A stretch of 9,302 nt of DNA from Fidelibacterota bacterium (GCA_030595455.1 JAUVDF010000024.1:1-9302), one strand, 5' to 3'; positions 1 to 6,720 are shown, numbered from the stretch's first letter. The notes: a model not told the origin generated them from the letters alone. A program made the numbers and translations.

Positions 1-79
1 CATCTCCGGCATGATAATGTCCGTGATTTTCATACTGCTCGCGAGCGGCTTTATTATGAGGACGAATTTTTATGTGCAT
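1..79 (-). CDS. dut: Probable dUTP diphosphatase (dUTPase), N-terminal fragment
   Basis: Only the first 26 codons are present; the rest lies beyond the left edge. The protein starts MHIKIRPHNKAAREQYENHG and continues HYHAGD. From memory this resembles the start of trimeric dUTPases of the apicomplexan-like variety, where a Y-x-NH-xx-H-x-GD stretch leads into the conserved AGLDL or SGLDL motif I. The next base is G, consistent with Ala or Gly codon at that point. The enzyme hydrolyses dUTP to dUMP and pyrophosphate in the cytoplasm, limiting uracil in DNA and feeding dTMP synthesis. The ATG follows a GGAG (minus strand, 85-88) at a 5-base spacing and lies 17 bases after the stop of the glycosidase gene, so it is probably the distal gene of that operon. 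The call rests on a short stretch and needs the missing part. Confidence 0.6.
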   Translation of the reverse strand, partial: MHIKIRPHNKAAREQYENHGHYHAGD

Positions 80-96
80 CAGATCTCCAAGTGGGT

Positions 97-3000
97 TTAG
101 TTTTTAAAAAACTGGATTAATTTATAACGCCAGGACTGCTTGTAACGAGCTTCAGCTACCCAACGGTCACGCCACTCCAACTCAGGCGTAATTTCGGTAA
201 AGCCCAGGCTTTCATACACAGCCGAGTGAATTCGTTGGCGCCAATCAAAGTAATTTGGATACTTATATTTACGGTCGGGGTGAACCGCATTGGTCAGTAG
301 AATAACAAATAGCTGGTTGTCTGGGTCAATCCAGATTGAAGTCCCAGTATAACCGGTATGACCAAAGCTATTTGGACTCAAATAGACACCTCCTGAACTC
401 ATTTCATGGGGACTATCCCAGCCCAGACACCTCGAGTTCTCCTCATCCAGCATATTGGCTCGTTGCGTAAACAGTTCAATCGTTTCTGCTTGAAAAATAA
501 CTGAATCACCCAGCTGACCCTGATATAGCATCATTTGGGCAAAGCGAGCAAGATCCAATGCCGTGGAAAAAAGACCAGCATGTCCAGTAATGCCACCCAG
601 GGAATGGGAATTTTCATCATGAACATAGCCATGAATAAAGCCGTTTTCCAATTCACTAAACTCAGTGGGGACAATACGATTCAAATTTTGTGAGGGCAAA
701 TATGCCGTAGCAGACATTTCCAGTGGTCTAAAAATAACACTATCTGTAAAAGTTTTTAAATCCGTGCCAGCGACCTTTTCAATAACCTTACCCAGGGTTA
801 TCAGACCGATATCTGAATATTTATATTTGGTACCAGGCAGGGTGTCCAATTCAGACTGGAAAACGCTATCCAATAAGGATGCAGAAGAAGGAGCTTCCAT
901 CATATAAAAGCGTTTAAATGGTTTCATTCCAGCCGTGTGGGTCAGTAATTGCCGCACGGTTATACTGTCTTTCAGAGCCGTATTAAGTGAGTCTGGACCG
1001 GTAAACTCGGGGAGGTAGGACACTACCGTTGTATCCAGATTCAGTTGGCCATTCTCATATAGCTTCATGGCTGCTGAGGTAGTTGAAATCACTTTGGTTA
1101 CTGAAGCCAGGTCAAATACATCTCCGCGATAGGTGTTTCTCTCATCTGAGTAAGTATGGCTGCCAAAATATTCATGTAAAAAGATTTTTCCATCTTTTCC
1201 AGCCAGTAAAACCCCACCTGGCCAGGCATTCTCTTCCAGCGCTTGATTGACGTAGGGCATGATCTTGCCTGGATCTGAACCCACTTCTTCCGGAGAGACG
1301 TGGAAAAGGATATTATTAATTTCAATGGGCTTTTTAGGCCTAAGCATTTTAACAGGACCAGGAAATGGTAATGGCAGGGCATCACGTTTCAAGCCGTGAC
1401 CACGGTCTGCAATACCTGGAATACTAACCGGCAAGGTCCCCGTAATGGGAATCTTCCCTAGCAATGCATCGGCAATGCTCTCTTGTATTGTACGCTGAGA
1501 GCTGTAAGTGCACAAATACGCCGGTGTTTCAGGAAATGCTTGTATGAGGTAGGGTGTCCCCTGACTGATCAACAGGTAGCGCCTGGTCTTGGCTCCAATA
1601 TGCTGGATTAGATCGGTTTGCTTAGCAATGAGCATGGTACGGTTCTTCTTCATCCTGACATTACTATCTACATTAATAATAACCAGGGCAGAATCCGGGA
1701 TTGAATTCTTAATGTTCTGGTAGTAGTCTTCGTCATCCGAATTATCGACTACATAATGCTTTAGTGAAGGAAGGTATTTGAACAGTCTTTTTGCTACATG
1801 AGACATGCTATGATCTGATCGAGTATCATTGATGTCGACAACGTACACAGTTTCATCTTTTGAATCAGCCATCGGGAAAAAGAGATTCAAACTATCCCTG
1901 ACCAGAGTCAGTGATTTATCCATCATTGTTTTGGCAGTCGCTACATTTTCTGGAGACCCTAATACAGCTTGAATCTGATTTAGATCAGTTAGTTTCTTCT
2001 CATGTAATCCAAGTTTTGATTTTAGGGTGAGAATACGCAATACAGACTCATCAATTCGAGCCTCACTTAGTAAGCCATCATGAACAGCTTCTTCAACGTA
2101 GGTGATTGATTCCGTGTAGTTATGATTTTGAATAATCAGGTCTGACCCGGCTTTAATGGTTTGAATTAAGGCATAGCGATCGGAATAATTTTTGGTAATG
2201 CCGCCCATAGCCATGGCGTCGGTAATGATAACTCCATCAAAACCCATCCGTTTGCGCAGGATATCCTGAATCCAGAAAGGGGATAGGGATGATGGTGTAC
2301 CAGGCTCCATCTGATAACTCCCTGCGTCCAGGTGACCCATCATAACCAGATCAACACCGGCATCTATTAGAGCTTGAAAAGGTTTTAACTCAACCGACCA
2401 TAGCCTTAGCGAATCTTCGGGAATTTTTGCCAGAGAGCTGTGTGAATCCGTGTTGGTATCTCCATGTCCAGGAAAGTGTTTGGCTGTTGCCAGCATTCCC
2501 TGTGAATGCAGTCCTCGCATAAATTGTGTGGCATATTCAATAACCTGGTCAGGGTCTTCACCAAACGCCCTCCGATTAATAATGGGATTCTCCGGATTGT
2601 TATTAACATCTACAATGGGGGCCAGTGCCAGATGAATGCCCAGTGCTCGTCCCTCTTGTCCAGTAATTCTACCGGCTTCAAAAGCTAATTCCGGGTCGCC
2701 GGTTGCGCTTAGCGCCATGGCCCAGGGCAATTCAGTACCTCCATTAAATCGCCACCACAATCCGTATTCTAAATCTCCCTGGACGATAATGGGTACTTTT
2801 GATTGAGATTGCATTTCATTAAGCATGGCATGAGCTGAGGTGACGCCGCCCCGCCACACATGGAGTCCACCAATACCGTCTGTTGCTAGAATCTGCTCAA
2901 TTTCTTGCCATTTTTCACTACTGGCAGGTAAATAATGAAGGTTCATGTGATAAACCATCATCTGGGCAATCTTTTGCCTCAGGGTTAGCGTTTTGAGGGT

Positions 3001-3111
3001 TGCTTTGGCCCAGGGTGACGCTTCGACCATAGGAGCCTGCGAAACACAAGCAGCCAGAAGTAGTGAAAGAATAAGTACAGTAATTATTGGAGTGAGTCGC
3101 TTAGTGGTCAT
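97..3111 (-). CDS. Lipoprotein: NagZ-type GH3 beta-N-acetylhexosaminidase fused to beta-lactamase-like serine hydrolase
   Basis: 1004 residues. Residues 1-22 form a lipoprotein signal: basic start, hydrophobic core, lipobox L-A-A-C with the lipidated Cys22. Residues about 35-370 are a family 3 glycosidase domain of NagZ type: D113, R121, the stretch KHFPGHGDTNTDSH (211-224) with the Asp222/His224 acid-base dyad typical of NagZ, and the nucleophile Asp298 in GVIITDAM. Residues about 390-575 are the GH3 C-terminal domain. Residues about 605-975 are a class-C beta-lactamase/esterase-like domain with SxxK (S670-VTK673), Tyr765 in Y-S-D and H918-T-G in place of KTG. Expected function (family knowledge): release of GlcNAc from peptidoglycan fragments or related glycans at the envelope; the serine hydrolase may act as peptidase or esterase on the same material. 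Bacillus encodes NagZ and a beta-lactamase-like protein as separate neighbours. No clear Shine-Dalgarno precedes the ATG; with a 9-base gap after the upstream gene, translational coupling is likely. The true substrate is not provable from sequence. Confidence 0.93.
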   Translation of the reverse strand: MTTKRLTPIITVLILSLLLAACVSQAPMVEASPWAKATLKTLTLRQKIAQMMVYHMNLHYLPASSEKWQEIEQILATDGIGGLHVWRGGVTSAHAMLNEMQSQSKVPIIVQGDLEYGLWWRFNGGTELPWAMALSATGDPELAFEAGRITGQEGRALGIHLALAPIVDVNNNPENPIINRRAFGEDPDQVIEYATQFMRGLHSQGMLATAKHFPGHGDTNTDSHSSLAKIPEDSLRLWSVELKPFQALIDAGVDLVMMGHLDAGSYQMEPGTPSSLSPFWIQDILRKRMGFDGVIITDAMAMGGITKNYSDRYALIQTIKAGSDLIIQNHNYTESITYVEEAVHDGLLSEARIDESVLRILTLKSKLGLHEKKLTDLNQIQAVLGSPENVATAKTMMDKSLTLVRDSLNLFFPMADSKDETVYVVDINDTRSDHSMSHVAKRLFKYLPSLKHYVVDNSDDEDYYQNIKNSIPDSALVIINVDSNVRMKKNRTMLIAKQTDLIQHIGAKTRRYLLISQGTPYLIQAFPETPAYLCTYSSQRTIQESIADALLGKIPITGTLPVSIPGIADRGHGLKRDALPLPFPGPVKMLRPKKPIEINNILFHVSPEEVGSDPGKIMPYVNQALEENAWPGGVLLAGKDGKIFLHEYFGSHTYSDERNTYRGDVFDLASVTKVISTTSAAMKLYENGQLNLDTTVVSYLPEFTGPDSLNTALKDSITVRQLLTHTAGMKPFKRFYMMEAPSSASLLDSVFQSELDTLPGTKYKYSDIGLITLGKVIEKVAGTDLKTFTDSVIFRPLEMSATAYLPSQNLNRIVPTEFSELENGFIHGYVHDENSHSLGGITGHAGLFSTALDLARFAQMMLYQGQLGDSVIFQAETIELFTQRANMLDEENSRCLGWDSPHEMSSGGVYLSPNSFGHTGYTGTSIWIDPDNQLFVILLTNAVHPDRKYKYPNYFDWRQRIHSAVYESLGFTEITPELEWRDRWVAEARYKQSWRYKLIQFFKN

Positions 3112-3120
3112 GGCTAAAGA

Positions 3121-4350
3121 TCAATCTATATTTTGGTAGTGAGTGAATGGTGTCGTGTCATCTGCCAGAGCCTGGATCAGTTCAAGCTGTGACGCTGTAA
3201 GCTCAAGCCCTCGACGTTTCATAGCGATTTGAGCAGTTTTAATGGCTTTGTCCAACTCGTGAGTACCATTTCCCCATGAAAAGGAGGGAATTGCTTGTGG
3301 TGCGAAGTCGGCTTGAAAAATATTGCAGAAAGCCCCAATAACTGTCCCTGTATTTAAGCGGACACCAATGGCAGTTTTTGTGTGGTCGCCCAAAATGCTC
3401 CCCAGGAATTGACGTCCAGAATCGTAATGATTACCATCCCAGGAAACCCGAATAGTATTGTAGTTATTTTTGAGATTGCTGGTTGTTGTCCCAGCTCCCA
3501 TGTTCACCCACGATCCAATGATCGAATCCCCTAAGAAGCCCTCGTGGCTCTTGTTTGAGTGGGGATGGATAATGGAGCCTTTGATTTCACCACCGAGGTT
3601 ACAAACAGCACTTACAGCAGAATTCCTGATAAATGTGGACGGTTTAAGGGTACTACGCTTACCGATATATAGTGGTCCAACCAGTGAAGAAAATTGAGAT
3701 ATTTTAGCATCTTTATCAATAATGATGGGTCCGTGACTGGCATCAAGGTGGACAAACTTACTCACCTGGGCTGTGTTATGGATAAAGATATTCTTTTCAT
3801 TTACGGTTGAGTAGGTGTCAGGAAACTTAGCTAGATAGCTATTGTCAGCTTTCCAAAAATTCAAATCGAAGTCAATCGTGGAATTGATCAAGTCCAGGTA
3901 GTCCCAGATCCATACCGGTAGGGAATGACTATCTCCCCATTCAAATTCGATAGCTTTTAATTTTGTTAATTCATCGTGAAACTTGCTTGAGAATTCGAAC
4001 TGGACTCCAGGTTTGGCGGCAATGATAGTCCCTTTATATATTAGAACCGCGCTATCTTCATTACTTAGAGTCGCAAGGGCTTTAGGAAAAATCTGGGCTG
4101 GAAGCGCAGCATTCAGGAAGACCGCCTGCTTATCAACAGTTTGGTTAATAGCAATATCCTGGTATCTATCCATATGGTCATTTGACAGAACGGGTCTTAC
4201 CCACAAATGGATTTGCTCCTCTGTAAACAGCTTTTTAACACGTTCGATATTTGAATATATCCCATAGCGAAGCTCACCGACGGATTGAAGCAGTGTGAGG
4301 GGACCATAAGGGGTAAGGTTAGCTGGTTCAAATAATACGAGAGCAGACAT
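3121..4350 (-). CDS. GlmU-like sugar-phosphate nucleotidyltransferase with left-handed beta-helix acyltransferase domain
   Basis: 409 residues, close to the usual length of the alternative Bacteroidetes-type GlmU-like family (TIGR03991-like). The N-terminal half (1 to about 180) begins MSALVLFEP and has PLTLLQSVGELRYGI (17-31), matching that family's PLTxTRPxxELRxGI and not the classical LxxGxGTRM loop. The C-terminal half (about 185-355) is a hexapeptide-repeat beta-helix. Within it, residues 265-297 (SNKSHEGFLGDSIIG, then WVNMGAGTTTSNLKNNY) align with the acetyl-CoA site of GlmU, H269 at the position of the catalytic histidine. Likely role: making a nucleotide-activated amino sugar, perhaps UDP-GlcNAc from GlcN-1-P, in the cytoplasm. 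One oddity is Q22-S23 where the family usually has Arg-Pro. The ATG has AGGA (4358-4361) at 7 bases. It is the first gene of the cluster with the glycosidase (9-base gap). Substrate is inferred; a thymidylyl- or other nucleotidyltransferase is possible. Confidence 0.87.
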   Translation of the reverse strand: MSALVLFEPANLTPYGPLTLLQSVGELRYGIYSNIERVKKLFTEEQIHLWVRPVLSNDHMDRYQDIAINQTVDKQAVFLNAALPAQIFPKALATLSNEDSAVLIYKGTIIAAKPGVQFEFSSKFHDELTKLKAIEFEWGDSHSLPVWIWDYLDLINSTIDFDLNFWKADNSYLAKFPDTYSTVNEKNIFIHNTAQVSKFVHLDASHGPIIIDKDAKISQFSSLVGPLYIGKRSTLKPSTFIRNSAVSAVCNLGGEIKGSIIHPHSNKSHEGFLGDSIIGSWVNMGAGTTTSNLKNNYNTIRVSWDGNHYDSGRQFLGSILGDHTKTAIGVRLNTGTVIGAFCNIFQADFAPQAIPSFSWGNGTHELDKAIKTAQIAMKRRGLELTASQLELIQALADDTTPFTHYQNID

Positions 4351-4385
4351 AGATATATCCTATTGGGCTTTATTAATCTTTTTCA

Positions 4386-4407
4386 GACCATTAAAAAAAA
4401 CATGGTC
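4386..4407 (-). other. Leader hairpin with oligo-U loop ahead of GlmU-like gene
   Basis: GACCAT (4386-4391) and ATGGTC (4402-4407) are perfect complements enclosing a 10-base loop with eight consecutive A on the plus strand, hence eight U in the minus-strand mRNA. It lies about 36 bases before the GlmU-like start codon and right after the proposed transcription start. It is not a terminator in that direction because no U-tract follows the stem. It could affect mRNA stability or bind Hfq-like proteins, or be chance in AT-rich DNA. Confidence 0.35.
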
Positions 4408-4414
4408 ATGTTCC

Positions 4415-4442
4415 AATGTAACCTGAAGTCTGTGTCTGACAA
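4415..4442 (-). promoter_or_regulatory. Candidate sigma70 promoter for the GlmU-like/GH3/dUTPase cluster
   Basis: On the minus strand, TTGTCA (4437-4442) as -35 and TACATT (4415-4420) as -10 are separated by 16 bases. Matches to consensus are 5/6 and 4/6. Transcription would start near 4408, giving a leader of about 58 bases. Other AT-rich hexamers nearby could serve instead. Confidence 0.4.
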
Positions 4443-4450
4443 TTGAAGTC
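4424..4450. repeat. Direct repeat TGAAGTC, 20-base period, flanking the -35 box
   Basis: TGAAGTC occurs at 4424-4430 and 4444-4450, starting 20 bases apart, close to two helical turns. The copies bracket the proposed -35 hexamer at 4437-4442. This arrangement is common for sites bound by a dimeric regulator on one DNA face, but two 7-mers alone are weak evidence. Confidence 0.35.
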
Positions 4451-4528
4451 AAAGATTATTTCTCCCACAATATAATATTTTATAATTAAACCGGTAATCA
4501 GCGGATTCAACGCCACAAAGCATTTGAA

Positions 4529-4555
4529 TAGTAAATAAAATATATTAACTTACTA
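4529..4555. promoter_or_regulatory. Interrupted inverted repeat, possible operator
   Basis: TAGTAA (4529-4534) and TTACTA (4550-4555) are perfect complements around a 15-base AT-rich centre that itself contains the palindrome AATATATT (4539-4546). The site lies upstream of the proposed ROK promoter and between the two divergent genes, a fitting place for autoregulation. Low sequence complexity makes a chance origin quite possible. Confidence 0.3.
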
Positions 4556-4578
4556 ACCTGTTGATTTAACATATATTA

Positions 4579-4607
4579 TTGAGATTGTAAAATTAAAATA
4601 ATAAACT
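4579..4607 (+). promoter_or_regulatory. Candidate promoter for ROK regulator
   Basis: TTGAGA (4579-4584, 5/6 match) and TAAACT (4602-4607, 4/6 match) are separated by 17 bases. Transcription would begin near 4614, about 46 bases before the start codon. Neighbouring AT-rich sequence offers alternatives. Confidence 0.4.
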
Positions 4608-4648
4608 GCAAATAGTGGTTCAGGGTCGGAATGTTTAGCTCACGCTTT

Positions 4649-4653
4649 CGGAG
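4649..4653 (+). promoter_or_regulatory. Ribosome binding site that sets the ROK start
   Basis: CGGAG ends 6 bases before the ATG at 4660. An in-frame TTG at 4654 directly abuts this motif, too close to be served by it, so the ATG at 4660 is the better start and the protein begins MKKSNFHF. Confidence 0.75.
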
Positions 4654-4659
4654 TTGTGT

Positions 4660-5910
4660 ATGAAAAAATCTAATTTTCATTTTGTACGTCAGATTAATGA
4701 AATCTCTGTGTTAAGAATTATACGTGATGATGGACCTATATCTCGTTCTGATATTGCCCGGGAAATGGGGGTCTCTAAGGTAATTATCGGTGGCATCGTG
4801 AAACGATTGCTGGGCACCAATATTCTTTTTGAAATTGGGAAAGGCCAATCGACAGAGCAGGGTGGTAGACGCCCCGTTATGCTAAAATTCAACGCCGATG
4901 CTGGCCTGGCTGTGGGGGTGGAGATTCATCTCCATCGGGCGAACATTTTGATTACCAATATGAACGCTGAAATTCTTTTTGAAAATACGATCAATTTTAG
5001 TGATAATTCAAACCCGAAATCTATTCTCCAACGGGTTGTTAATATGATCCAAAAGACCCTCGGTGATGAAGATAAGACGCAATCAATTCTGGGGGTTGGA
5101 TTGGCACTGCCTGGTGTAATTGACTATCCTGCGGGCTCAATACTAATGAGCCAATCGATGAAATCGTGGGAAGGATTTCCAATCAAGACCTTCCTTGAGG
5201 AAGCACTTGATACGACTGTTTACATTGAAAACGATGTAAAGGCCATCACTTTGGGTGAGTATCAGTGGGGTGCCGGGCAAGACTTGAAAAATATTGTCTA
5301 TATTTGGCTGGGAGAGGGTATTGGAGCGGGTATTATTATTAATGGTGATATCTATCGCGGTGTTACTGCTTCAGCCGGAGAGATAGGTTATACAGAGACA
5401 TCTGCTCGTGTTATCAATCAGGGAAGCTTTCCACTATTGTATCAGGGTCAGGTCCGTTTCGGGGAAATCCTGACAACTGGTAATTTGGAAGCATGTGTAA
5501 GTGATGCTGTTAAGTCCCAGAAATTCACTACTAAATTATCAAGTGATGACATAGGTTTGGGTACTATTGCTACTTATGCCAAAGAAGGAGATCAACTCGC
5601 CCAAGCTGCACTGAATGAATTTGGGCAGATGTTAGGTATCTTAACCGTTAGCGTAATCAATATTTTTAATCCTGAGTTGATTATCATGGGTGGACCCGTT
5701 ATTGATAAGTGCCCCTACGTCCTTGACGAAGCTACCAAAACAGCCAAAGAGACTGTCCTCTTGATTCCTGCTGAAGTTGTAAGAATTAAAGCGGGTGCCC
5801 TTAAGAACCGAGCTGGCACCCTGGGTGCTGTGGGTATGGTATTGCAGGATCTGTTTAAGCCGCCGATTGTTAATCTGGCAACCTATCGATCACTTATTTT
5901 ACCAGAATAA
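4660..5910 (+). CDS. ROK-family transcriptional regulator (NagC/XylR type)
   Basis: 416 residues, normal for ROK repressors. Residues about 10-60 form a winged helix-turn-helix (ISRSDIAREMGVSKVIIGGI, 27-46). Residues about 82-400 form the ROK sugar-kinase-like fold, with LGEGIGAGIIINGDIYRG (217-234) followed by AGEIGY (239-244), and E190-N-D192 at the place of the kinase catalytic Asp. Two family hallmarks are missing. The ATP phosphate loop DxGxT reads GVEIHLHRANI (86-96), so kinase activity is unlikely. The zinc site CxCGxxGCxE and its partner His are absent: Tyr244 replaces His and no Cys occurs in 245-275. The protein is probably a DNA-binding regulator responding to a sugar or sugar phosphate, and its divergence from the GlmU-like/GH3 cluster makes that cluster a likely target. 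The ATG has CGGAG at 6 bases. The effector cannot be told from the sequence. Confidence 0.9.
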   Translation: MKKSNFHFVRQINEISVLRIIRDDGPISRSDIAREMGVSKVIIGGIVKRLLGTNILFEIGKGQSTEQGGRRPVMLKFNADAGLAVGVEIHLHRANILITNMNAEILFENTINFSDNSNPKSILQRVVNMIQKTLGDEDKTQSILGVGLALPGVIDYPAGSILMSQSMKSWEGFPIKTFLEEALDTTVYIENDVKAITLGEYQWGAGQDLKNIVYIWLGEGIGAGIIINGDIYRGVTASAGEIGYTETSARVINQGSFPLLYQGQVRFGEILTTGNLEACVSDAVKSQKFTTKLSSDDIGLGTIATYAKEGDQLAQAALNEFGQMLGILTVSVINIFNPELIIMGGPVIDKCPYVLDEATKTAKETVLLIPAEVVRIKAGALKNRAGTLGAVGMVLQDLFKPPIVNLATYRSLILPE

Positions 5911-5988
5911 TTTATCCGCCATCAGCATAGATAGGCCTCGCAGCTCAAATGAGCGCAGACGGGTAAATACATATGAATTCGTGGGGTT

Positions 5989-6720
5989 TTACTGAGAAGA
6001 TTTGGCGATTTGATCGCGAAGCGAGGCAGCAGCCTCGTAATTTTCAGAGAGCAGAGCCATCTGAAGCTCAATTTCTAACTTTTCCATAGCCGGTAATTCA
6101 CTGGGAACACCATCATCCGTAATACGATGCTGGAGCTCTTTAAGCTGATATATCTCAGGACTCAGGTCAGGCTGTGTATCGTCCAATATATTTTCATAGA
6201 TGTGTTTTATCTGGCGAATACCAGCGTTTAATATTTTAAGCGCTTCTGGTTTGTCATTGTCAGCCAGCTTAAGCATGATTTTAGCACTTGCATTCATCAT
6301 GACCACATAGGGTCGGTGTTGCTGACTGGAAAAATTCTCGATGGCACCAGAATGATTTGCAATCAGATTCAGGATGTCAAGGTTATGGCGGGTATCTCTA
6401 ATAACACCACTATAATCTTTTAGTTGATGCAGGCTCAGATAGCGATGATAGTACTGCAGGCCTTCTTGCCGCAAATCAAAGAGTTGTCTGGGTACTAAGG
6501 TTAAATCTGCATCAGCTGCAATTAGGGAGCGATAGTAATGAAGATATGATTCAAACCCCTTGGGACGAGATCCGTCTGGCCTGCCATCATATTCCATTTG
6601 GATTAATCCCAGGTCGACCCGCATCTGGATTTTCTTATTTCCATCTTCGCCCTCTATTATTCTTGCACTTACGGTAAGTGGTTCGAAGGGCCAGTCGCTT
6701 AATATCTTTCCAATATCCAT
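5989..6720 (-). CDS. UVR-motif protein with conserved N-terminal domain of unknown function
   Basis: 243 residues, cytoplasmic, no signal peptide or membrane segment. The N-terminal part has a conserved-looking core at 30-51, with key residues QMRVDLGLIQMEYDGRPDG, that I recall from a family annotated only as UvrB/UvrC motif-containing protein. The middle (about 75-180) is largely helical. Residues about 211-240 are a UVR motif (EKLEIELQMALLSENYEAAA followed by LRDQI), the short helical hairpin by which UvrB and UvrC interact and which also occurs in McsA and Clp-associated proteins. No helicase or nuclease domain is present, so this is not UvrB or UvrC; it may be an adaptor. The start is fixed by an in-frame TAA 9 bases upstream. 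The gene is convergent with the ROK gene, with a 78-base gap lacking a good terminator, and divergent from the guanidine hydrolase gene. The biological role is unknown. Confidence 0.85.
   Translation of the reverse strand: MDIGKILSDWPFEPLTVSARIIEGEDGNKKIQMRVDLGLIQMEYDGRPDGSRPKGFESYLHYYRSLIAADADLTLVPRQLFDLRQEGLQYYHRYLSLHQLKDYSGVIRDTRHNLDILNLIANHSGAIENFSSQQHRPYVVMMNASAKIMLKLADNDKPEALKILNAGIRQIKHIYENILDDTQPDLSPEIYQLKELQHRITDDGVPSELPAMEKLEIELQMALLSENYEAAASLRDQIAKSSQ

Larger units (their letters stand above)
4351..4653. other. 303-base divergent control region between GlmU-like gene and ROK regulator
   Basis: This AT-rich spacer separates two divergent start codons and must hold both promoters. 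I see candidate -35/-10 pairs for each direction, a direct repeat of TGAAGTC with a 20-base period, an interrupted inverted repeat TAGTAA/TTACTA, a hairpin with an eight-A loop (eight U in the minus-strand transcript), and two very short ORFs in the leaders. No gene longer than about 10 codons with a convincing ribosome binding site was found. Each site has its own entry or finding. Confidence 0.8.

Noticed and set aside
97..1300. Reading the beta-lactamase-like domain as an antibiotic resistance gene
   Set aside because: The SxxK, Y-S-D and H-T-G pattern is shared by many peptidases and esterases, and fusion to a NagZ-type domain favours wall or glycan processing.
605..3111. Open frames on the opposite strand and in other frames inside the glycosidase gene (for example 665-907, 1098-1385, 2406-2635)
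   Set aside because: They lie wholly within a well-supported long gene, have no recognisable domain and no good ribosome binding site.
3470..4267. Plus-strand open frames at 3470-3697 and 3983-4267
   Set aside because: They are antisense shadows of the GlmU-like gene with unnatural composition and no family resemblance.
4654..4659. TTG at 4654 as the ROK start
   Set aside because: It directly abuts the CGGAG motif; the ATG at 4660 has a normal 6-base spacing.
5943..5954. GCTC-AAAT-GAGC as a terminator between the convergent ROK and UVR genes
   Set aside because: The stem is only four bases, flanks do not pair, and no T-tract follows on either strand.
5795..5995. Open frame running from within the ROK gene into the spacer
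   Set aside because: It overlaps the ROK gene in another frame, lacks a ribosome binding site and encodes nothing recognisable.
5989..6720. UvrB or UvrC annotation
   Set aside because: Only the short C-terminal UVR motif is present; helicase and nuclease domains are missing.
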